A stretch of 6,327 nt of DNA, from NCBI GenBank assembly GCA_031262265.1, contig JAISIB010000041.1:1-6327 (forward strand). The letters are read 5' to 3'. Of the stretch, positions 1 through 5,041 are shown in pieces; the stretch's first letter is position 1, and the number at the start of each line of letters is the position of its first letter. Position numbers and translations under genes: made by a program. The notes beneath the pieces were generated by a model. The model ran no database searches. It was given only the letters and a program-made list of their open reading frames with translations, and was not told the origin of the DNA. Source of the stretch: Prevotellaceae bacterium (GTDB lineage Bacteria; Bacteroidota; Bacteroidia; Bacteroidales; Bacteroidaceae).

Positions 1-1263
1 GTCGAAACCGCAGTAGGGAACCAATGCTTGCGGGATACGAATGCCGTCAGCCTGCTGATGATTTTCGAGCAACGCGGCCACGATGCGCGGCAACGCCAGA
101 GCCGATCCGTTCAGCGTGTGGCACAGCTCAATCTTCTTATCCGCCGTGCGATAGCGGCATTTCAGTCGATTGGCTTGATACGTATCGAAGTTGGAGACGG
201 AACTAACTTCCAACCAACGCTTTTGCGCTTCGGAATACACCTCAAAGTCGTAGCATATCGCCGCCGTGAAGCTCATATCACCGCCGCAGAGCTGCAAAAT
301 TCGATACGGAAGTTCCAGCTTTTGCAACAAGCCTTCCACATGCGCCAACATCTCCTCGTGCGATTGGCGCGAGTGCTCGGGTTTGTCGATTCGTACGATT
401 TCTACTTTCGAGAACTCATGCAGCCGGTTCAACCCGCGCACATCTTTTCCGTACGAGCCGGCTTCGCGACGGAAGCATTGCGTATAGGCACAGTTTTTGA
501 TAGGCAATTGCTTAGCGTCCAAAATGACGTCGCGATAAATATTAGTCACCGGCACTTCCGCCGTCGGTATCAGATAGAGATCGTCCTTTTCGCAGTGATA
601 CATTTGTCCTTCTTTGTCCGGCAATTGCCCCGTGCCGTAGCCCGAAGCGGCATTGACAACGGTCGGAGGCATAATCTCCGTATAACCGGCCACTCGCGCC
701 TCATCCAGAAAGAAGTTGATAAGCGCCCGTTGCAACTGTGCGCCTTTACCTTTATATATAGGAAATCCTGCGCCCGTTATTTTTACGCCCAAGTCGAAAT
801 CTATTAAATTATATTTCTTAGCCAGTTCCCAATGCGGCAAAGCGTCGGCAGGCAGTTCATCGAGCGAACCGCCGGTACGAACCACCACGTTGTCGTCAGC
901 TCCTACGCCTTCGGGCACTTCTTCATAGGGTAGATTTGGTATCTTATAAAGTAGGTTTTGCAGAGACTTATCAGCTGCATCCATCTTCTTTCGCAATGTA
1001 CTATTTGTTTCTTTCAATTGCAAAACATCCTTGCGCAATCGATCAGCTTTCCTATTATGTTTTTTTTTAATTGCCTCTGCAATAAGTATAGACTGCTTCT
1101 TAATATCAGCTGAATTGTTATCCAGTTTTGTTTGGGTACGTATACGTATTTTATTCTTCTTTATCACTTTGTCTACAACGACTTCCGCATCTGCAAAGTG
1201 CTTTTTCTGCAACCCGCGCACCACCGCTTCCGTATTCTCCGTAATTTGTTTAATCGTCAACAT
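1..1263 (-). CDS. serS: Seryl-tRNA synthetase (class II), C-terminal end cut by window edge
   Basis: This cytoplasmic enzyme charges tRNA-Ser (and tRNA-Sec where present) with serine through seryl-adenylate. The frame is open from the ATG at 1263 to the left edge, giving 421 residues; the family is about 420-430 long, so only a few residues and the stop are missing. Residues 1-105 form the helical tRNA-binding arm, which is very basic here (about 22 Lys/Arg against 9 Asp/Glu in 31-99). The class II core follows: motif 1 around 178-200, TAEVPVTN at 234-241, motif 2 with FRREAGSYGKDVRG at 264-277 and RLHEFSKVE at 280-288, SSVSNF at 354-359, and motif 3 with TLNGSALALPR at 383-393. The start fits the family's usual N-terminus and has AAAGGA 7 bases upstream (1276-1271). 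The arm-coding part is much more AT-rich than the core. It follows rpmA on the same strand and may be partly co-transcribed. Confidence 0.97.
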   Translation of the reverse strand, partial: MLTIKQITENTEAVVRGLQKKHFADAEVVVDKVIKKNKIRIRTQTKLDNNSADIKKQSILIAEAIKKKHNRKADRLRKDVLQLKETNSTLRKKMDAADKSLQNLLYKIPNLPYEEVPEGVGADDNVVVRTGGSLDELPADALPHWELAKKYNLIDFDLGVKITGAGFPIYKGKGAQLQRALINFFLDEARVAGYTEIMPPTVVNAASGYGTGQLPDKEGQMYHCEKDDLYLIPTAEVPVTNIYRDVILDAKQLPIKNCAYTQCFRREAGSYGKDVRGLNRLHEFSKVEIVRIDKPEHSRQSHEEMLAHVEGLLQKLELPYRILQLCGGDMSFTAAICYDFEVYSEAQKRWLEVSSVSNFDTYQANRLKCRYRTADKKIELCHTLNGSALALPRIVAALLENHQQADGIRIPQALVPYCGFD

Positions 1264-1297
1264 CGTTTTATCCTTTCATTAAGTCAGTTTTATATAT

Positions 1298-1333
1298 AAA
1301 GGGGATGCAATCGCTACGGACTACATCCCCTTT
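1298..1333 (-). terminator. Hairpin between rpmA and serS (terminator or attenuator)
   Basis: AAAGGGGATG (1298-1307) and CATCCCCTTT (1324-1333) are perfect 10-bp inverted arms around a 16-base loop. The hairpin lies 41 bases past the rpmA stop and 34 bases before the serS start. In the minus-strand transcript the stem ends in UUU and continues as AUAUAUAAAA, an imperfect U-tract, so termination may be partial and allow read-through into serS. Read on the plus strand it is followed by a more T-rich run (TTTGTTTTCTCCTTTTT), but no plus-strand gene ends there. The pairing is directly visible; the terminator or attenuator role is inferred. Confidence 0.65.
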
Positions 1334-1374
1334 GTTTTCTCCTTTTTGCGGTATTCGCTAAGAATCCTACCTTA

Positions 1375-1647
1375 TCAGGCGTTCGCTTCCACGCTCAGCG
1401 GGAGGATGGAGACCCAGCGTCTGTCATTTTTTCCTCGCTTGAAGTGTACAGTACCGTCTATTAAAGCGTACAGCGTATGGTCGCGTCCCATACCCATGTT
1501 CACGCCCGGATTAAATTCCGTACCTCGTTGGCGCACGATGATGTTTCCTGCCTTGCAAAGCTCACCACCGAATATTTTGACGCCTAATCGTTTACTTTCC
1601 GATTCGCGGCCGTTCTTCGAACTGCCGACACCTTTTTTATGTGCCAT
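1375..1647 (-). CDS. rpmA: 50S ribosomal protein bL27
   Basis: bL27 is a small basic protein of the large ribosomal subunit whose N-terminal tail reaches towards the peptidyl-transferase centre and helps position the tRNA acceptor ends. The 90-residue product has the normal length. It begins MAHKKGVGSSKNGRES, the conserved tail, and carries the family signature GNIIVRQRGT at 34-43, followed by GMGRDHTLYAL at 52-62. There is no cleavable N-terminal extension of the kind known in Firmicutes, so the mature Ala-His-Lys-Lys end needs only Met removal. The start lies 17 bases after the rplU stop, preceded by A/G-rich AAGAAGAA instead of a strong Shine-Dalgarno site. The stop is TGA. It is almost certainly co-transcribed with rplU. 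Confidence 0.98.
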   Translation of the reverse strand: MAHKKGVGSSKNGRESESKRLGVKIFGGELCKAGNIIVRQRGTEFNPGVNMGMGRDHTLYALIDGTVHFKRGKNDRRWVSILPLSVEANA

Positions 1648-1665
1648 TTCTTCTTGTTTTAATGA

Positions 1666-1983
1666 TTAAGCTACTACTTCTTTGATACTTAGTTCCGTAA
1701 ATTGCTGACGATGACCGTTCAATTTACGATGTCCCTTACGGCGTTTTTTATGAAACACCAACACTTTCTCGCCTTTCACCAGCGGCGTAACCACTTCGCA
1801 AATTGCTTTTGCGCCTTCTACCAACGGCGTTCCGACGGTAATCGCGCCGTCTTTCTCCACCAAATACACTTTGTCGAACTCCACCGTAGCCCCTTCTTCG
1901 GCACCTTTGATGTGATGAACGAACAATTTCTTTCCGGCCTCTGCTCTAAACTGCTGACCTTGAATCTCTACAATTACGTACAT
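1666..1983 (-). CDS. rplU: 50S ribosomal protein bL21
   Basis: bL21 is an rRNA-binding protein of the large ribosomal subunit. The product is 105 residues, normal for the family. It opens with MYVIVEIQGQQFRAEAGKKL, the usual N-terminal beta strand, and ends with the basic signature KKRRKGHRKLNGHRQQFT at 79-96. The frame stays open upstream to an ATG at 2199, but those 72 extra residues match nothing in the family and would start upstream of the predicted promoter, so the ATG at 1983 is chosen. No Shine-Dalgarno sequence precedes it; the upstream bases are A/T-rich (AATAATAAACAA), as is common in Bacteroidota. It is the first gene of the rplU-rpmA(-serS) cluster and has a structured leader. 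Confidence 0.98.
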   Translation of the reverse strand: MYVIVEIQGQQFRAEAGKKLFVHHIKGAEEGATVEFDKVYLVEKDGAITVGTPLVEGAKAICEVVTPLVKGEKVLVFHKKRRKGHRKLNGHRQQFTELSIKEVVA

Positions 1984-2063
1984 TTGTTTATTATTATACG
2001 GTTGCTCCGTCAGGTGATCTCCTCTCACGAAAAGACGCTTGCCGAACCTGTTGCGGAATAATA
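1984..2063 (-). promoter_or_regulatory. Predicted structured 5' leader of rplU mRNA
   Basis: About 80 nt lie between the predicted start of transcription and the rplU ATG, and they fold into one nested stem. From inside out: UCUUUUC (2035-2029) pairs with GAGGAGA (2024-2018) across a GUGA tetraloop of the GNRA class; CAGGU (2050-2046) pairs with ACCUG (2015-2011); UUCCG (2058-2054) pairs with CGGAG (2009-2005). At the base UAUUA (2063-2059) can pair with UAAUA (1996-1992), or in an alternative register UAUUAUU with AAUAAUA (1995-1989), directly before the start codon. Three pairs are G-U in this strand and would be A-C mismatches on the other, which favours a real minus-strand RNA structure. 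Autogenous control by bL21 is an inference; an rplU leader is known in Firmicutes, but this fold was not compared with it. Confidence 0.55.
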
Positions 2064-2065
2064 GG

Positions 2066-2109
2066 GCACAAAAGTACGATGTTTCTTTGAGATGAAAAAA
2101 CTTTTGTGC
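2066..2109. repeat. Perfect 10-bp inverted repeat around the rplU promoter
   Basis: GCACAAAAGT (2066-2075) and ACTTTTGTGC (2100-2109) are exact reverse complements separated by 24 bases. One arm covers most of the rplU -7 box and the other abuts the -33 region. The plus-strand arm also contains AACTTTTG, one base short of a -7 box. It could be a two-site operator or chance symmetry of an A/T-rich promoter; function is not shown. Confidence 0.5.
2069..2099 (-). promoter_or_regulatory. Promoter for rplU-rpmA
   Basis: On the minus strand TACTTTTG (2076-2069) matches the Bacteroidota -7 consensus TAnnTTTG. At the expected -33 distance there is a T-run (TTTTTT, about 2100-2095) instead of the preferred TTG, so the upstream element is degenerate. 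Transcription would start near 2063, giving a leader of about 80 nt. The core promoter sits inside a 10-bp inverted repeat. Confidence 0.6.
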
Positions 2110-2130
2110 GGGAATATGATATTTTCCGGC

Positions 2131-2143
2131 TTTGATAATCAAA
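2131..2143. promoter_or_regulatory. 13-bp palindrome, possible operator
   Basis: TTTGATAATCAAA is a perfect palindrome of two 6-bp arms around one central A, located between the divergent rplU and TPR-gene promoters. Its size suits a dimeric repressor site, but short A/T-rich palindromes also occur by chance and no regulator is encoded nearby. Confidence 0.3.
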
Positions 2144-2150
2144 TTTCCTC

Positions 2151-2189
2151 GTAAGTTGTCCCAAAAACGAAGTAAGTTGTTCCAAAAAC
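2151..2189 (+). repeat. Two 18-bp direct repeats, 21-bp period
   Basis: GTAAGTTGTCCCAAAAAC (2151-2168) and GTAAGTTGTTCCAAAAAC (2172-2189) differ at one base. The 21-bp period places both copies on the same face of the helix. They end 11 bases upstream of the -33 element of the TPR-gene promoter, at about -85 to -47 from its likely start of transcription. That position suits an activator-type site, but they could also be remnants of a tandem repeat with no regulatory role. Confidence 0.6.
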
Positions 2190-2200
2190 AAACGCGCATA

Positions 2201-2230
2201 TTGCAACGAGCGAAAAAGATTGTACCTTTG
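2201..2230 (+). promoter_or_regulatory. Promoter for the TPR-barrel gene pair
   Basis: TTG (2201-2203), a 19-base spacer and TACCTTTG (2223-2230) match the Bacteroidota housekeeping promoter pattern TTG-N19-TAnnTTTG. Transcription would begin near 2236, leaving an untranslated leader of about 18 bases before the ATG at 2255, with no Shine-Dalgarno motif. The position also helps decide the start codon, because upstream in-frame starts lie before the transcript begins. Confidence 0.75.
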
Positions 2231-2254
2231 TCCGTACAAATATCCGTTCAGCGT

Positions 2255-5041
2255 ATGAAAAAGCTCTGTAACCTTGCGATTTTGGGCTGTCTGTTCTCTA
2301 TTTCCATACACGCACAAACGCCCGAATTTCCACTTTCTCCCGATGCCGACTACCGGCAAGGCTCTCTATTGTTCACACAGAAAGCCTATACCGCCGCACA
2401 CACGTTGCTCAGCCGATACCTCACCCACTCCGATGAACATCGGCAAGAGGCCGAGTATATGCTGACCTGCATCGCCTACGCACAACAGGACGCCGACGTC
2501 ATCAGCCGCCTCGAAACATACCTGACTACCTATCCGGATACTCCTCATCGCCATAGTTTGGAGGCGATGTTAGGTTCTTCCTATTACTTAGCGGGAGACT
2601 ACGACACGGCAGTGGCTTTGTTGTCTTCCTCCAATTTGGAACAACTGCCCACCGGCGAGCGCGATAAATTGACTTACCAAATGGCTGTTAGTTATTATCT
2701 CACCGGAAATTTTCGCGAGGCAGCCGCTTGGTTTGAAGTCTTGCGTACGGTAGACGCATCATGCGCCCGCTCGTGCGCTTACTACTTAGGCTCCATCGCC
2801 TACGCACAAGACAATTATGCAGCAACTATACGAGAATACGAAACTTTCTGTGACGAAGGCGGCGCGTTGCAACATCCCGATGAATATAAGTTAGGCATGG
2901 CGTATTTTCAAACCAAAGACTACCGACAAGCGGCGACCGAGTTGTTGAAAGCCACCGCCTACAACGATGAACTGACACAGAGCGCATACTGGCATCTGGG
3001 ACTGGCCTATCTACAACTACCGGAAAACGACCGAACCAAAGCCCGTATGGCCTTTCAACAAGCCGCCGCGCTGGATACGGACGCCGGAATTAAGGAACAA
3101 GCCGCATATAATTACGCGATGTGCCTATATGATACGTCTTTCTCCGCCTTCGGTGAGGCCATCACGGTCTTCGAGCGTTTTCTCAACGAGTTTCCGCGAT
3201 CCGTCTACGCCGATCGTGTGAACAACCACCTCATGGATGTTTATTTGAATACGCACAGTTATGAAGCGGCACTGCAATCTATCAACCGCATTAAACAGCC
3301 CGATCAACGCGTCTTGGAAATAAAACAAAACATCTTGTTGCAATTGGGTACGCAAGCTTTTGCCGGAGGAGATTTCACGCGGGCAATCGCCTATTTGGGG
3401 CAGGCTATTAATGCAGAAAGCAATCGTAAATTGACTGCCGAAGCTTATTATTGGCGCGCCGAAGCCCACTATCGCACAGACCAACTCCCTCAGGCCACCA
3501 CCGACTATACGCACTACTTAAACCTCACGCCTCCGTCGGCCGTCAACGCTTTGGTCTATTACAATCTGGGGTATATCGCATTCCGACAGACGGACTACTA
3601 CCGCGCACGTACCCGATTGGAACAATACGTACGCTCGGAACGCGACCATCCGCAGTCGTTGGCCGACGCATATAACCGCTTAGGCGATTGTTACCTTATG
3701 ACAAGAGATTTCAGCCGCGCCAATAATGCGTACGCACAAGCCGAAAGTTTCAATACCGGCGTAGGTGATTATTCTTTCTTCCAAATGGCTTTGGTGGCCG
3801 GACTGCAAAAAGATTACGCCGGTAAGATCAATTTGCTTAATCGACTGATCGGAAAATTTCCGGCGTCTCCCTACGTGACAGATGCTATGTATGAAAAAGG
3901 ACGAGCCTACGTGCTTATGGACAATAGGCAGCAGGCCGGTAAAACGTTTGAGGAACTGTTGCAACGCTACCCCGTAGCTCCGGTTGCGCGCAAAGCGGCC
4001 GCCGAAATCGGACTACTACACTATCAAGCCAACGAATACGAACAAGCTATCGCCGCCTATAAGCGCGTCATAGAACGCTATCCGGGCAGCGACGAAGCCA
4101 AGCTCGCCTTACAAGACTTGCAGTCCATCTATATTGATACAGACCGCGTAGATGAATATGCGCAATGGACAGCCGAACAACCGGCCGGCATGCGACTAAA
4201 TGTAAACGAGCAGGATTCGCTCACTTACGTGGCTGCCGAACGCATCTATGCCCGCGGTCAGAAGGAGCAAGCCGCCGCCAGTCTGCAACGTTATTTACAA
4301 TCGTTCCCCGAAGGCGCGTTTGCGCTCAACGCACACTACTATTTGATGCGCATGGCTAACGAACGAAAAGATTACGATGCGGTATTGACACACAGTGCCG
4401 CCTTAATCGCCTATCCGGATTCGCCCTACGCAGAAGAAGCCCTACTCGTGCGCGCCACCGTGCAGTATGATCAAAAACAATACGCCGATGCGCTGACTAC
4501 CTACGAGCAATTGAGAGAGAAAGCAAGCACAGATACCAACCGGATACTGGCAGAGATCGGCATGCTACGCGCCGCTTTCCTGACGGACGCACATACTGCT
4601 ACCATCAAAGCCGCCGACTATCTATTGGCCGAGACTAATTTAACGCCGGAACAGACGAACGAAGCACGCTACTGTCGGGCAAAAGCCTATCTAAGCGAAG
4701 GAAATACCCAAGCGGCTTTGTCCGACCTAACGACGTTGGCACAAGATACGCGAAACTCTTTCGGCGCCGAAGCCAGATACCTGATTGCCGAACTGTCATA
4801 CAGAGATAGAAGCTACGACGCAGCCGAAAAAGAACTATTAAGTTTTATTGAAGTAAGTACGCCGCACACCTATTGGCTCGCACGCGGATTTTTGCTGCTG
4901 TCCGACGTGTATATGGCCAAAGGAGACACGCTGGACGCACGCCAATACCTGCTTAGCCTGCGCCAAAACTATTCGGAGAAAAACGATGGTATTCAAGATA
5001 TGATCACTAACCAATTGAATAAACTCAATGCAAAGCCATAA
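2255..5041 (+). CDS. Exported TPR-repeat protein, 928 residues
   Basis: This is a large periplasmic or envelope-associated protein made almost wholly of TPR-like helical hairpins, which normally serve as protein-binding scaffolds. Residues 1-20 form a signal peptide (MKKLCNLAILGCLFSISIHA, cleavage before Q21). Repeats are recognisable at about 175-198, 244-273, 397-424, 434-459, 472-499, 544-573, 581-610, 691-721, 727-753, 803-830, 838-866 and 876-906, several ending in the RYP or AYP turn of YbgF/BamD-like TPRs. No catalytic domain or membrane segment beyond the signal is seen, and the protein ends a few residues after the last helix. The ATG at 2255 is preferred over an in-frame ATG at 2132: the added 41 residues are basic, would bury the signal peptide, and start before the promoter. 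The stop overlaps the start of the downstream barrel gene by 14 bases, implying coupled translation and joint function. The specific role is unknown; an outer-membrane assembly or secretion scaffold is inferred. Confidence 0.93.
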   Translation: MKKLCNLAILGCLFSISIHAQTPEFPLSPDADYRQGSLLFTQKAYTAAHTLLSRYLTHSDEHRQEAEYMLTCIAYAQQDADVISRLETYLTTYPDTPHRHSLEAMLGSSYYLAGDYDTAVALLSSSNLEQLPTGERDKLTYQMAVSYYLTGNFREAAAWFEVLRTVDASCARSCAYYLGSIAYAQDNYAATIREYETFCDEGGALQHPDEYKLGMAYFQTKDYRQAATELLKATAYNDELTQSAYWHLGLAYLQLPENDRTKARMAFQQAAALDTDAGIKEQAAYNYAMCLYDTSFSAFGEAITVFERFLNEFPRSVYADRVNNHLMDVYLNTHSYEAALQSINRIKQPDQRVLEIKQNILLQLGTQAFAGGDFTRAIAYLGQAINAESNRKLTAEAYYWRAEAHYRTDQLPQATTDYTHYLNLTPPSAVNALVYYNLGYIAFRQTDYYRARTRLEQYVRSERDHPQSLADAYNRLGDCYLMTRDFSRANNAYAQAESFNTGVGDYSFFQMALVAGLQKDYAGKINLLNRLIGKFPASPYVTDAMYEKGRAYVLMDNRQQAGKTFEELLQRYPVAPVARKAAAEIGLLHYQANEYEQAIAAYKRVIERYPGSDEAKLALQDLQSIYIDTDRVDEYAQWTAEQPAGMRLNVNEQDSLTYVAAERIYARGQKEQAAASLQRYLQSFPEGAFALNAHYYLMRMANERKDYDAVLTHSAALIAYPDSPYAEEALLVRATVQYDQKQYADALTTYEQLREKASTDTNRILAEIGMLRAAFLTDAHTATIKAADYLLAETNLTPEQTNEARYCRAKAYLSEGNTQAALSDLTTLAQDTRNSFGAEARYLIAELSYRDRSYDAAEKELLSFIEVSTPHTYWLARGFLLLSDVYMAKGDTLDARQYLLSLRQNYSEKNDGIQDMITNQLNKLNAKP

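Noticed and set aside
28..807. Long plus-strand open frame of 259 codons
   Set aside because: It is the antisense shadow of serS, whose conserved class II motifs on the minus strand fix the coding frame.
1984..2199. N-terminal extension of rplU to ATG at 2199
   Set aside because: The added residues are unlike bL21, whose N-terminus MYVIVE starts at 1983, and they would begin upstream of the predicted rplU promoter.
2132..2254. N-terminal extension of the TPR protein to an upstream in-frame ATG
   Set aside because: The promoter (2201-2230) lies within it, and the extension would place a basic 41-residue segment before a clear signal peptide starting at 2255.
2282..2290. Possible lipobox (ILGC, residues 9-12) making the TPR protein a lipoprotein
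   Set aside because: The hydrophobic stretch continues past Cys12 to a normal signal peptidase I site before Gln21, and the segment before the Cys is too short for a lipoprotein signal.
2471..2809. Identical 15-base words ATCGCCTACGCACAA at 2471-2485 and 2795-2809
   Set aside because: Both encode IAYAQ at the same place of a TPR helix, so they are explained by repeat homology within the protein.
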